NCBI RefSeq assembly: GCF_000276665.1
Contig: NW_004955476.1
Coordinates: 9,772,069 to 9,836,068, forward strand
From: Chinchilla lanigera
Lineage: Eukaryota; Chordata; Mammalia; Rodentia; Chinchillidae
Length of the DNA stretch: 64,000 nucleotides
Reading direction: 5' to 3'
Shown: positions 36,020 to 48,720 of the stretch, piece after piece
Position numbering within the stretch: the stretch's first letter is position 1
Layout: every line of letters begins with the position of its first letter
The notes under the pieces: generated by a model
Database searches by the model: none
Told to the model about the DNA's origin: nothing
What the model saw: only the letters and a program-made list of their open reading frames with translations
Position numbers and translations under genes: made by a program

Positions 36020-36180
36020 TACATCAACAATAATATGTAACATTCGCTTAATACTTACGAGAAGCCAGGCTTTGCATGTAACACTATACTCAATTTACAG
36101 GTAAGGAGCCTGACAACAGTAAGAAACCTGGCATCACAGAGCCGGTAAATGATGGAGTCCAGGCACTGGACATTATGTTT
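36020..36180 (+). mobile_element. MIR SINE
   Basis: MIR-like order: CTTAATACTTACGAGAAGCC, CTCAATTTACAGGTAAGGAG, CATCACAGAGCCGGTAAATG. Confidence 0.6.
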
Positions 36181-37391
36181 CGTGGCCTCCCTCGTGACCG
36201 CCCTGCTCCTGTCACCCCTGGTCAAACCCAGGTCCTGGACACACAGCTCCCCTTTACTCCCCTTTCCAACCCCAGTCTTCCCTAATGCTCCTCCAGGAAT
36301 GGAAGACTCAGTCCTGTGGTCTGTTCCTCAAGTGAATGCTGACCAGAGAATGCTTTTTTCTGCCAACACCCACGCCTGAACGCTCCTCTTGATCCCTGCG
36401 ACACAGGAAGAAGACATCTGGGCTTCATCCCCTGTTCTTGGCACAAGCCCTAATCCTCAGAATGTACTGAGTGACAGGAGCGCCTTTCAGTCTCAAGAGA
36501 CTTACAACTAATGGCTGCTTAGGGTGGGACCCAACCAGCCTCTGGCTGCTGCAGCTGTCACAGAAGCGATCACTCGGAGGGCTGAGACTTTCAGCTGCGC
36601 CCACTCCCACCTGCAGGACAGGAGAGGGAGAGGCCGGAGAGGAAACTCTCCAGGGCGAACTATTACTGGACAAAGGGATGCGCCGGGCTGGGCACACACT
36701 CCACCTCCACAGGGACAGAAGACCCTTGCCCTGTGTACTTCATCCGGCTGTTCCCTTTGTACTGTCCCTTAGAAGCAGCGCTTGAACATTAGAAGAACGT
36801 TTCCCTAAGTAGCAGCCATCCTCACGCATCCTCAAACCCGAGGGGGCGTGGGAAGTTCCGATTTGTAGGTGCTCAGTCATGGACTGGCATCTGAAATGGG
36901 CCAGTCTTGTTGGGCTGGGCCCTTCCCTTACGGGACATGCAGCTAACTGCAGGAGTCTGAAAAAACTCAAATGGAAACGACAAATAATGCAGTAACAGAA
37001 TAAAACCTAACACTGGGAATAAAGATGCACGACATACAGGTTTACTCGCAAATCAGATGCAGCCTAACCGAGGGCAAAGGAAAGCAGAATGGAGGTTGGG
37101 CCCCGATGTGAAAACTGGCTGATGATGCAGGAAATAAGCAGCGCCCGAGACCCAAGGGAAAGGAAAAGGGAACAGGCGGAAGCAATATTCTGAAGAGATA
37201 CCAGCATACAAATTTCCAAATCTCACAAAAGACGTTAACTCAAAATTCCAGAAATTCAGCTAAAACTGTAAAGATAATTTTAATGTAAAACAAACAAGGA
37301 AATGAATGCATACAGGCACAGTAGTGTCAAACTGCTTTAAAAAAGAAAAAGACAGTGAAAGGTTAAAAATTGGTCAGAAGGAAGGGTGAGC

Positions 37392-37440
37392 TTCTTTTCT
37401 TTTCTTTTTTTTTTTTTTTTTTTTTTTCCGGTACTGGGAG
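37392..37440 (-). mobile_element. Truncated ID tail (T-rich) in reverse orientation
   Basis: A long T-run followed by CCGGTACTGGGAG, the reverse of an ID 3' end. The rest is missing. Confidence 0.55.
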
Positions 37441-37481
37441 TATGAGCTTATTTTCAAAGAAATAATTTTGTCTGTTCCAAA

Positions 37482-37640
37482 GGATGGCTGCTGGCCTGTT
37501 GGCACACCTGTAATCCCAGGACTCTGGGAGGCCGAGGCAGAGGATCACAAGTTCAAGCTCAGCCTGGGCGACTTGGCAAGGCCATGTTTCAAAATAAAAA
37601 AATACAACAAAGGGCTGAGGATGTAACTCAGTGGGCAGGC
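37482..37640 (+). mobile_element. B1-ID composite SINE
   Basis: GGCACACCTGTAATCCCAGG left half and GGGCTGAGGATGTAACTCAG right half. Confidence 0.85.
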
Positions 37641-37999
37641 TGGAGGAGTAATGAAGGAAAATAAAATGAAACAGCACGCTTTTAAAGAGGTAAAATTGCT
37701 AGTCTAAACTTCTACACTCACTGCAAACACAAGAGCTAAAGCAAAAATGAAAAATTTCAAAAATTAGTTTTGAAAACATTTCTGCCATCACAGATGTCTA
37801 AAATGGTATCAAAAGGTCAACAAATTGCAAAAAGAAGAAGAACTAAAGAGAATTGTATCTGGATAGATAAAAAACTGTATCAACAATAACAAAAATGTTT
37901 TACAACCTATAAAAGGTGTGTCAAAATATGTATGTGTTAACAATAGTACAAAGGTGGGAGAAAGTTGAATGGCACTAAACTAAGTTTTTGCAGAGTTCC

Positions 38000-38157
38000 T
38001 TTTTTTTTTCTTTGTCTTTTTGAGACAGGGTCTCTCTATGCAGTGCAGGCTGGCCCTGAGCTCACTTTGTAGCCCAGGCGGAGCTCAAATGCACAACTAT
38101 CCTCTTGCCTCAGCCTCCTGAGAGATGGGATTACAGGTGTGTGCCACCACGCCTGGC
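38000..38157 (-). mobile_element. B1 SINE
   Basis: Reverse B1 with internal duplication. A CAGAGTTC repeat on both sides suggests the target duplication. Confidence 0.9.
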
Positions 38158-39371
38158 TTTTTCAGAGTTCTACAATTGTTCAAGGGGAATTTAAGTTAAT
38201 CAATAAAAAGTGAACAATTCAAGTAATAAACACTAGGGAAACACTAACAGAATATTGAAAGAGTGTACAATTAGCCAGCTAATAAAATGAAAAGATTGCT
38301 GACTAAAAAATGCTTTTTATCAACAGAAAGAAAAAAATAAAAAGTTGATAAAAAGAGAAAAGGAAAGATTACAGATTTAACTAAAAATATGTTGGGAAGT
38401 TCATTAAATGTAAAAGAAATACACCAACTTAAACATTATGACACTAGAACTAATAAACTCAACTGTATTTCTTCATCATAAATTCTGTCAGGCTAAAGAA
38501 AGGATAAAAGTGAAAGATGCTTTGTGCCATTTATTTAGACCCCTAAGAACATGTCAAGAAGTATCCTAGAAAAAGGGATATTTCACTAGAATAAAAAGAC
38601 TAAAAATTCAAAGGTTTAAATAATCATGCAGAGTATACTTCCTGTTACCCAAGAGTTAAAGTAGGAATCAAAACAACAGACAACTGAATATCTGTACGTT
38701 TGGAAGTTAAACAATGTACATGGAAAAAAATTCCCACTTTGTACTAAAGTGAAAAAATGACAGCAGAACTTGTGGGAACCAACCAAGGGAGTGGTAAGAA
38801 GAAAACTTACAGCTTTATGTGCATAAAATAGAAAAAAAAAAAAAAAAAAAAAAAAGGATAAACATTAATGATTTAAGCATCTACCTTGGTAAAGTAGAAA
38901 AAACATAAACTAAAAAAAATAACAAAAACAAGAAAATAACAAAAACACAAATCAGTAACAGAAAAACCAAATATACAAGTGAAAATGAATGCAGTAAGTC
39001 CAAAAGCTGGTTGTTGAGCAAAATTACTAAAACTGATTAAGCTTAGCAGGTCCAATTAACAAACAGGGCCTGTTGTTGGTGTGCGGTTAAGGGTAGAGCA
39101 CTCACGCACAATGTGAGAGAACAAAAGGACACTGTAAGAAGCTCTCCCTTCAGAAGAGTGATAAATTAAATTGACAGGTGCTGTCAGAAGAAACAGAAAT
39201 CAATAATAATATATATGAAAACATTTAATCTGTGGTTAAAAATCTTCCCTCCCCCCATTTTATTTTCCAGGCCCAGATGTTCTTATTGATAAATTCTTCC
39301 AAACATCTAAGGAAGAAATAACATTAATCATCAATTCTCAGTAAAAATAAAATGAGATATTTCTCATGGCT

Positions 39372-39525
39372 TTTTTTTTGGGGGGGGGGGGACAGGGTCT
39401 TGCTATGTAGTTCAGGCTGGCCTTGAACTCACTATGTAGCCTAGGCTGGCCTCCACCTTGTGTAATCTTCCTGCTTCAGCTGCCCAAGTGCTGGGATTAT
39501 AGGTGTACACCACCATGCCTGGCTT
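39372..39525 (-). mobile_element. B1 SINE inside L1
   Basis: Reverse B1 with a G-run head and the internal duplication (TATGTAGTTCAGGCTGG / TATGTAGCCTAGGCTGG). Confidence 0.92.
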
Positions 39526-39741
39526 CCCATCTGGTTTTATACGGCCAGTATAACCTTGAAACTAAAACTTGACATGAGTATAACAGGAAAGTCAAATTAC
39601 GAAACATATCTCTCACTTGATAGGCACAAAAGCCCTAAACAAAAATAGCAAAATGAATCCAATGATCGTAATAAATATATTATGCCCGAATGGGCTTATT
39701 CCAACAATGGAAAGCATTACATTTCAAAATCAATCAACGTT

Positions 39742-39842
39742 GGGCTGGGAATTTAGCTCAGTGGCACTGCACCGGCCTGGCAAGCTCAAGGTCGTGAGTT
39801 CGATTCCCAGTACCGGAAAAACAAACAAACAAACAAACAAAA
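39742..39842 (+). mobile_element. ID SINE inside L1
   Basis: GGGCTGGGAATTTAGCTCAG to GATTCCCAGTACCGG with an (AAAC)n tail. Confidence 0.93.
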
Positions 39843-39996
39843 ATGTAATTCCTATTGATAAGGAAGAAAAAAATCATATGATCATCTCAAATGATGGTGA
39901 AAAAACATCTGATAACATTCTCCATCTTAAAAAAAAAAAAAAGAAAAAAATTCTCCATCCTTTCATGATAAATTTAGGAAGAGAAAAGAGCTTTCT

Positions 39997-40114
39997 GGGG
40001 CTGGGGATTTAGCTCAGCAGCACAGTGCCTGCCTGGAAAGTGCAAGGTCGAGAGTTTGATTCCTGGTACCAGAAAAAAACAAAACAAAAAACAACAACAA
40101 CAACAACAACGAAC
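39997..40114 (+). mobile_element. ID SINE inside L1
   Basis: GGGGCTGGGGATTTAGCTCA head and (AAC)n tail. Perfect 11-bp direct repeat AAGAGCTTTCT at 39986-39996 and 40115-40125. Confidence 0.95.
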
Positions 40115-40994
40115 AAGAGCTTTCTAAGCCTGGGAAGGGCTGCCAACAAAAACCTCGAGAGAAAACATTTAACTAAGTGAGAAAATAGTGGTACTGTATG
40201 TGCTGGCCAATCCATTAAAGAAGATGCAAAAATTGGAAAGGACAAGGTCAAAATGTCATCATTAATAAATAACACTTCTGTACACAGGAAAAGAACAATA
40301 CATGAATTAGTTGTATCTCTTGATAGAAGATCAGCAAACATTAACAGAACAGCCAACAGTTACTGAATTTCTATATACTAGCAAAATACAATTATAAAAT
40401 GAAAATTTAAATGACCATATACAACAACATCAAAACCATCAAATACTTAAGACAAAAATCTCAGTAAGTGTGGAAGATCTTTACAATGCTAAGAGAAAAT
40501 AAAGAAGACTCAAAAAAAGGAACGCTATCCCATGTTCATGGACTGGACTTCAGCATTCTCAATCCTCACTCAAACGGTCTAAAGTGTTAGTATTATTACA
40601 CAGATTCCAGTGGGCTAATTTTTTTTTTTCAGTAGAAATTCTACAAAACACTGATTATAAAATGAATGCAAAAGGCCCAAAATACAAATATTAAGAACAA
40701 AGTTGATGGATTGACTTCTGATATCAAGATCCATAACTGACTTACATAATCCATGTACATCATATTGTGGCAAATCTAGACAAAGACCAATGGAAGAGAA
40801 GAGAGAATCCAGTAACAAACCCACACACTGACAGCTCTGGGACAAGTCAGTGGGAAAAGGGTGGTCTTTTCAATGAATGGTGCTGGCCAAACCAGCCTAT
40901 ATCCTCACCATACACTAAAACTAACTTGAGGGAATGGAGTTCTAGATCAGTAGTAGACCATTTGCTTAGCCTGGGCATGATCCCCAGGAACAGT

Positions 40995-41000
40995 ATCTAC

Positions 41001-41044
<44 letters not shown>

Positions 41045-41045
41045 G
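40995..41045 (+). repeat. (CTAT)n microsatellite
   Basis: About 12 tetranucleotide units. Confidence 0.95.
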
Positions 41046-41154
41046 TTTGGAATGGACTAAACATAAGTGGTAAAATAATAAATCTTAAAAGATACAGAGA
41101 TTATTTTCATTATTTGGAAATAAGACAGTATTTCTTTTTGTCTGCTTGTTTATG

Positions 41155-41338
41155 TGTATATGGTACTAGGGATGGAACCCAGGGGCACTCTACCTCTAAG
41201 CTACATCCCCTCCCTTTTATTTTTTATTTTGAGATAGGATCTTGCTAAGTTTTGTAAGCAAACCTGGAACTTTTGGTCCTCCTGCCTCAACCTCTCTACT
41301 TGCTAGGATTACAAGTATGTGCCACCGTGCCTGGCAGG
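41155..41338 (-). mobile_element. B1-ID composite SINE
   Basis: Reverse ID half (GTACTAGGGATGGAACCCAG) then reverse B1 (GATAGGATCTTGCTAAG). Confidence 0.75.
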
Positions 41339-42072
41339 CTACTATGTCTTGAACAGTGATTCACAAAGAGCACTAACTCTAACAGTAAGATTGTTGATTG
41401 GGATTACATTACAATTAACCACACTTTATATCAGACAGCATTTTTTAAAGAAAGAGGTCAATCCATAGACCGGAAGAAGATATCTAGGTAGACACACATC
41501 TCACAAAGATACACCCTGAATCTACATTGGCCAGTAAATCATAGGAACAAAACAAAACCTCACGAAACTTCCACAAAAAGGGGTTGTCCAAAGCGTGAAT
41601 CCATTACCTCTGTACAGACAGTTGTAAAAGAGGACTCAACAGCTTGCACTCACACAGTCAGAGGCAGGCAAATCCCACAATGGTCACCCGTGTGCTAGGG
41701 AGCCCGAGATGCAGGAGCCTCTCCACCCAAGGAGCTGGGATCAGCAGAATTGAGAGACCAAGGCTGCAGCCCAGCCGACCCAAGGCCCGACATGCCCTGG
41801 AGAACAGCTGCTGGGAGAAACAGGGCTCTGATGTTCTCAGGGATGGCAATGCAAAGCAATGTAGCTCCTCAAGGACTGAGCCTTCTTGTGCAAGCAGGCT
41901 TCCTCCTGCTGCTGCTTCTGCTCCACCAGACAGTGCCTCTCTCCCCTCAGCTCAAAGGCCCACAGGCCAATGGTGTCTAGAAATAACCCTCAGAGACACA
42001 CCTGACCCGTAATGTGCTCCAATCATGTTCTCGGTGTCTTTCAATCCAGTCAAGCCAACAACCAAGACTGAT

Positions 42073-42427
42073 TGTCTTGGTTACTTTTTTCTCGCTGCTG
42101 GGACAAAATACCTGACATCCAAAATTAAGGAAAGGTTTATTTCGCTTACACTTAGTGGAAGTATCAGTCCGTACTTGGCAGATTACAAGGCAGAGTGGAA
42201 CATGGCAGAGAGCTAGCTCATGGCGACAGACACAGCTAAGCTGCAAGCACACACCAGAGCGGAATGGGGGAGGAATGTCCTCAAGCACCCTTTTCCTCTC
42301 CCTTACATATGCAAACTATCCACCCCAGGGCGGGTGTAGCTCTCATACCCATAATAATCAAACTCTAAAAGCCTGCCCCGTGGTCGCATGAGGCTTTGGA
42401 GGGGACACACAGACATAAACCATAACA
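42073..42427 (-). mobile_element. Solo LTR, MaLR type
   Basis: 355-bp LTR in reverse, running from TGTCTTGGTTACTTTTTTC to CATAAACCATAACA. It is highly similar to the + strand copy at 63277. Perfect 5-bp target duplication CTGAT at 42068-42072 and 42428-42432, as expected for ERVL-related elements. Confidence 0.9.
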
Positions 42428-42977
42428 CTGATCATCACAGTTAATAAGATTACAAAACACCAAAACCTCCACAGGCTACAAATGAAAAGGCAACACCAAA
42501 AACCAGGGTGTAAGTGACTGTTACTCTCCTCCACTGTTGGTGAAAAAGAAACCGATACAGTCACCTTGGAAGACAGGCAGTACTGTATCTCCTTGTTACA
42601 GTGACTAGTGTGTCCACAGGTGGGCCTTTCAGAAAGTGACTGGTTCATAAGGATGTCCCACTCATCATAGCTGTATGGGTTGTTAAGAAGCAGGGTAAAG
42701 TTGGGGTAGAAGAGTCTGCCAGGAACTCATGCCTTAAGAGTCAGCTGACCATGGACTGAAACCATTGAAACTGTAAGCCAAAACAAATCCTTCCTTTCAC
42801 TTGCAGGTGCTGAGTATTTTGTCCTGACAAAGGAAATGTGACCAATACACTATTCCCTGATACATATGCTACAGAGTAGCACACTAGGACAGCGACACAT
42901 GAAAGTAGAGATCCTCAGAGTGGCCCCGAGATAATCTGTCAGACACAAATTCCCAGGCTAGACCCAAGATGTGTAGA

Positions 42978-43095
42978 ATCAGAGACTGTGGGCCAGTACC
43001 TGTAATACCAGTAACTAACAAAGCTGAAGCAAGAGGAGGCTTTTGAGTCCAGTGGCTCAAGGCCAGTGTAGGCAACCTAGTCAAAACTTTTTTAA
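42978..43095 (+). mobile_element. Degenerate B1-type SINE
   Basis: GGGCCAGTACCTGTAATACC, AAGCTGAAGCAAGAGG, CTCAAGGCCAGTGTAGG in B1 order. Confidence 0.5.
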
Positions 43096-43689
43096 GAAAG
43101 AACTGTTGAGAGTGTTCTCAGCAGTCCATGTCAACAGGCTCCAGATGACCAAAAAGAAGCATCTAAGATCCTCTGCTGCAGGCCCCTGGCTGGTCACAGG
43201 TCACCTGGGCAGGGTGGCCAGTCTACTTATCCAATTATGAACTACCAAGTGCCATGGAACTTACCAAGCGCCACGCGTGTTACAGAAAATGCTGGGAAGC
43301 TTGGGCAAGAAGAACTCTTTTTCTGCCCAGGACACAGAATTCATGACCTTTATTCCCTATTATATTTACATCTTTAAGAAACTAAGTCATTAACATAGAA
43401 AAGTAATTCTTTTAAAGAGTAATCTGTATAGTTTATCAAATAACAGGTTAGAGAAAAAGTGAAAATGTTTAAAACTGTGACTGTCACTTAATATAATAAA
43501 GGAAGTATAAAATGATACTCCCCAGAAATCTAGTAAGAGGCTCTGTTTAAAATACAGCAGACCTCTATGCAATGCTGGCACAGGGAACATTTCGATAATA
43601 CTTCACACTACAGATAGATAATAAAGTTAGAAAACATGATGAGGGAGACAGCTAATAACGGTTTCTTTCAATTCATATAACATTTTTCA

Positions 43690-43945
43690 AATACCAGACA
43701 AAATTATAGCAACAAATAGTAACGAACACACAGTAACCCTTACTCTGTGTCTGTCGGGCATGCTTCTGACTACTTTACAGACCCTAATTCACCCAACTTC
43801 TCCATCCATCCTCAAAGAACTTGGCAATCCCATTTTACAGATAAAGAAACCGAGGGGTGGAAAGGACAAGGGAACCATTTAAAACCACACAGACCAAAAC
43901 AGGCAGAGCCAGAATGCAAAATGAGGGGCTCTGGGTCTAAATACC
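43690..43945 (+). mobile_element. MIR SINE
   Basis: ACTTTACAGACCCTAATTCA, CCCATTTTACAGATAAAGAA, ACCGAGGGG, and GGCAGAGCCAGAATGCAA in MIR order. Confidence 0.8.
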
Positions 43946-44139
43946 ACCATGATGCCAATGCCACCTCCCAATTTAAGTAAAACAAAGTTTTGAAAACTAT
44001 CCAACAGGCAGCAGGGGATGTTAAAGCCAACTACAAAGACTGGGCAAGTGAATGCCAGAAGCTGAGAAGCAATCACAGACTCTGTACCCCTGGAGGTTTC
44101 CGGGCATAGCTATTCAGTTCTCAGATCCTGGATTATGAG

Positions 44140-44225
44140 TTCTTCTACAGTACTGAGGACAGAACCCAAGGCCTTGCATACTACCAGGTAAATGTTCTAC
44201 CACTGAGCTACATACAGTGCCTCTA
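44140..44225 (-). mobile_element. ID-like SINE
   Basis: CAGTACTGAGGACAGAACCC, CCTTGCATAC, CACTGAGCTACAT: a diverged reverse ID. Confidence 0.6.
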
Positions 44226-46049
44226 AGATCCTAATTTAGGTCCAGTCACTGAAATAACTTCATTGACCGTGGACTATCCAAAGCCACAAAGAAAATGCCC
44301 ACCAGATTTCTTAAGAGAAGGGATCTCCTTTCAGAAATAGGGAAAAATATGTAACGTATCAAATGTTAATTGAGACCACAATTTATAGTCTTTATTCATG
44401 CTAAAGTACCAGCAACCAGAGAAGTCATTTATACAAATTTTTGCTGACAAAGGAGCAGGACTAGAGACCACATTAGCATTTAAAAAGGCGTTCACATTAA
44501 GAAAAGATAAGCAGAAGTAAGTAGATGAGGAAACAGAAAACAAACCTAACACCGGAATTGTGTTCTATTGACCTCCAAGTGGAAAAGGAACAATAGTGGA
44601 CTTCACATTTCCGAGACGTTTGTGACTTTCAGATTTGAGAACGCTTCCACAGAACACTGTCGCCACGTAAAGACGCACAGAAAGTACCTGAGGCCACATG
44701 TCCGCTTCAGACCTCAGCGGGGGTGACTGCGGCGAGGGGAGGATGAGGGAGACGCACCGGCACAGGAGCACCGAGGGTGCCTGGCTCGCCCTGGCAGCTC
44801 CAGGCCACAAGCTGCCGCCTCTGCCCTCGCCCAACCTGCCTTCTTGGGTCACCTGGGGGCTGCTCCTGACCGTGCGCATCTGCACACCTCAGATCTACGG
44901 GAAGACCCGGACAGGGGTGCTCTGAACACTTCCTTACAACTTGCTGTTTTCTTCCTGCGGGGAACAAGTGCCTTTACTGTGGGGTCTAAAACAGTGACTA
45001 CAGGACAACCAACACCAAGACTCAGCGTCCAGACCCTCGACTCCCGTCATGCAAGTAACGACTGGGGGTCTCTGGGGATAAGCCACAGGGCCTGTGGTCT
45101 CAGGCTCCCAGGAAGGAGTCTGGAAAAGGCTCTGTCCTGCCCTCTGACACTGCAGAAACGTGCCTACATTTTCAGAAATTTGAAAACTCTGAAATTCATT
45201 ATTTCCAAACTGATTTGGGTCATTCTGTAAATTTTTATTATCAAGTGAACTTTATGCTAAATAGTACCATGTATCTCATTAAGCCAATGTTATTTTTTAA
45301 GTTCGCTTTTACATATCTCTAAGTAAAAGCTGTATATATCGCATAAGCAGCTGAGACTTTTAATAAGATCAGTCCCCAGCTCTGGGATACTGAGGCCATC
45401 CATCCACCAGTAATCCTCCAACGCTCTGTGACCCATCCATGTTAAAATGACACAGTGGTGGGTGCGGCAGCGGAAACACGGGCACTGGTGCCAGCGGAAG
45501 AAGGGCACTCGCAGCCCTGGGCCCACCCCGCCCACCGCCAGCCCTCACAGCACGCAGGGCCTGGCAGCATCTCAGTCTATGAGCCACTGTTTCTTAAACA
45601 ATCAAGAATTTCTAAGATTCCCATTCTACTCCTTACTACACCTGACTTACTCCTTCTGAAAACTTTCTTCTCATGGCTCTTCCCTTACATCCCGTTCTCT
45701 TCTCTCCAAAAACACCTCAACTTTTCTTGACATTATGAGTCACCTGTGTTGCGAATTAAATTAGTATCTAGCTTTTCAAGATGACTCTAATTTCTTCTAA
45801 GCTGTCAAGGAGATATAAACTTCTATATCTAAAAAAAGAATGAACATCAGTGAAAAGATCTTAATGTTTACGCTGAACTGAATTAAGACGAGTTTATCTG
45901 GGACTTTCCAAAGGAAATAACTACATCTAGTCAAGTAAGAATGATGCCCAAGAGTGAGAAGAAAAAAACAAGAACTCTACAGACCCACTGGGTGAACAAC
46001 TAAAAACCAGCAACAAAGCAAATAGTGACCACGTTTCCTGTTCCTTTTG

Positions 46050-46215
46050 TTGTTGTTGTTGTTTTGTTTTTCTTTTGTTGAGATGGGGTCTTCTGCAGTT
46101 CAGGCTGGACTTAAACTCACCATGTAGCCCAGGCTGGCCTCCAACTGGCAACCATCCTCCTGCTTCTGCCTCCCAAGTGCTGGGATTACAGGCGTTAAGC
46201 CTCTATGCCCAGCTA
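46050..46215 (-). mobile_element. B1 SINE
   Basis: (TTG)n/T-rich start, GAGATGGGGTCTTCTGC, CAAGTGCTGGGATTACAGG. Confidence 0.9.
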
Positions 46216-47800
46216 GTGACCATATTAGTGAAAGTTTCCAGTCAAAATTTGGTTTGAAAAGAAAGCTATGTTAAGAAAATAATTATATAATGTTATTAAG
46301 GACCAAAGAGAGTGATCCTGAGAAAATAAATCACCTGGATAATTTAAAATTACATATAAACCAAGTATTTGAGAATCAAAATACAAGAAACAAATTTCAG
46401 TTACTTTATTTCACGGATAGCTCTTTTCACACTACAGTAAGCATTTTAAATAAACAACTTTTCAAATAGTAAAAATATAAACATAAGGCCACAGAAGTTG
46501 TTTATAAATTAACATAATACAGGTCAGTAGGAATATTGTTAACCTTTCTTACCTATTCATTAAAAATGTAACAAAAATGAAGAAACATATTTTGGAATAC
46601 AGTAGATTGGAACCAGTTTAACTAAACCCATTCAGAATAGCAGTTTGCAAGGAAGATTTGATGAAACAATTCTATATACACTGGTATCTTCTACTTGCTG
46701 ATTTTTCCAATAAAGACTTTATATAAAGAATAAAAGGCACTACATGGAAACAAGTTATGTGTACATTACTAACCATGTGTAAAATAGATAATTATGTTTT
46801 ATTCTTATAATTTCAACAAAAATTTCACCTACCTTTATTGTGTTGAAATTCTAAAGTTTAAAAACATTTACCCACTTAGGTCTTATCACCTACTTAAAAC
46901 ATAAAGCTACTAAATCAAAAACAAGGTAAGACAACATCAAGTTCTATGAATAAATATTCCTAAATTGAGTACTCTAGGATCCTAACACTGACAATACTAA
47001 TTATCTTCTCTCGTCTAGGCAGTTCTGTTGCACACTGTCTGGGTGACTGATGGGATAATCTGACTTCACTTTCTCTCACTCTATTCTGGGTCGCATAAGA
47101 GAAGAATATTAAAATAATTAACACTTCTAAACAAAGTACCTGATAAAGTTTTTGGTTGAAGTGAAATGCTAAGGATATTAACTAATGCAATGATTCTAGG
47201 GCACATAAGTAACACCCATGGACTAAAGCAAAATTTGATGAAGAATCACTGATTAAGTCATTCAGTATTAACTATTAGGAACTTTTATATATTAAGATCG
47301 TATGTTTTCACGAAGAGCTCTTTTATCAGCACTCTTCCCTAGCCCTACCATAATTGCCAAAAATGTGTCTATACATTTTATATCACTAAGTGTTTTATTC
47401 ACCAAAAATGTTTCATCAGCAGCAATTAAAGCAGTCCAAAACAGCTAAAATATATGACAAAACAAATTTTTTCAATTTCTTACAACTGTCGACATTATGC
47501 TAATTTTAATAATGGCCTTATATCCCTAAGAAAATAACAGTACTTAAATTTTGAATCTATAATATGAAACTGTAACAAACACTTTGTCCCTAACTAGAAA
47601 ATGTATGAGATGTGATTAACAAGGGTACCTGTTTGAACAGTTTAATAAATTTTGAGCCATATCTAGTTTATAGTTTGTGTGTCACACAATTTATAAATCA
47701 CCAAGCTTAAAATAAGGCTATGTATTCTAAATGATGAATAAAAAGCATATTCTTTGCCCAGATCACCTGATTTTTTGTTGTTGTTTATAAAATTAATCAC
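46216..47800. other. AT-rich intronic stretch
   Basis: I see no recognisable gene or repeat in this stretch. Confidence 0.4.
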
Positions 47801-47809
47801 AGTTAGCAG

Positions 47810-48110
47810 GGTAGAAATTGCTTTGAGCTTCATGAATGACATCCAAGAGATGGGAAAGGATTAGTTCTCAGTTGCTGCCAGTTATAGCACCAGGTGGCTT
47901 TTTCTGCAGTGAAGGTGTTACCGATAATCCCATTACACTGGTACTAAATCTTGCAGACATCAAAATTATCACCAAGGTTCCTTTTCATCCCATCCTTTCC
48001 AAATGACTGGAAGTCGCTTCACCTGAAAGAAGTCAAATCCACATGCAGCTGCTGTTTTAGCAGGCAGCAAACTCCCTGAGAATGCCAGTCATGATTCAAT
48101 TTTGCTGCGC
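47810..48110. other. Unique block, possible conserved non-coding element
   Basis: Balanced composition with no repeat signature. It contains CAGGTG, GATAATCCCATTA and CAGCTGCTG motifs typical of enhancer sequence. Conservation is a guess from texture only. Confidence 0.25.
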
Positions 48111-48349
48111 TGGTGGCCCCCTATTCCCTGTCCAATAATACATCTGTTAAAAAATCCTACAGCTACAAATCAAGTTTAATCCTACCAGGGACCTCATGTT
48201 GGTCTTGTCTTCCAAAAAGGCAGCAGGTTCTGCTGTCTATCTCTGCCAGTGTCTGGGGAATACCCTTTAAATCCCAGCCCTACTTAGAAGAATAAGCTAA
48301 GGATCACAAAACATGACCTCAAAAACCCTGATATGACTATATTCTGACC

Positions 48350-48720
48350 CGGAGGCATTCATTCTAGGTGAAGATTAGAACTTTGCATAATAAGATTACA
48401 CAGCAAGTGAATGATATCAAGGGACTATCCATATGCAGCCGCCTGGTTTTGTATAGACAGCCCGCGCTGTGCAATATGCAGCACCGACGAGAAAGAGCTT
48501 GGTCTTTCTAGCTGAAATAAAATAGATTCACATAAATTAGTTGGCCATTTCCAGATTCCTAAATCCCCTATTACATCTTTTATTGACAGCTCCTGTGAGG
48601 ATAGCACAAATGTTATTCCTTTTTATTCTGTGCTTCTATAACAATCATGCTCTGTAATTGGAATGTACATAGATTATGTCTAGAAATTAACATCTTGTTT
48701 GCTGTAATCTTGGATTACAA
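48350..48720. other. Unique block, possible conserved enhancer
   Basis: Dense in short motifs: CATATGCAG, ATGCAGC, CATAAATTAG, GCTGTAATCTTGGATTAC, AATTAAC-like and TAATTGG sites, in otherwise AT-rich intron. No repeat family matches. Function is inferred from the motif density and the PAX6-side synteny. Confidence 0.3.

Larger units (their letters stand above)
38430..40930 (+). mobile_element. L1 ORF2 remnant (interrupted)
   Basis: Pieces in ORF2 order resemble the L1 endonuclease/reverse transcriptase and C-terminal regions: KLGSKNNRQLNICT-like at about 38660, a KSKSWLLSKITKTD-like stretch near 39000, INSSKHLRKK at about 39290, YIMPEWAYSNN near 39680, ISNDGEKTSDNI at 39880, HPFMINLG at 39955, and KDQWKRRENPVTNPHT at 40780. 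Later B1 and ID copies interrupt it. It is an old, dead copy with stops throughout. Confidence 0.75.

Noticed and set aside
40995..41045. Short regular repeats as a CRISPR-like array
   Set aside because: A simple tetranucleotide microsatellite with no spacers, in a vertebrate genome.
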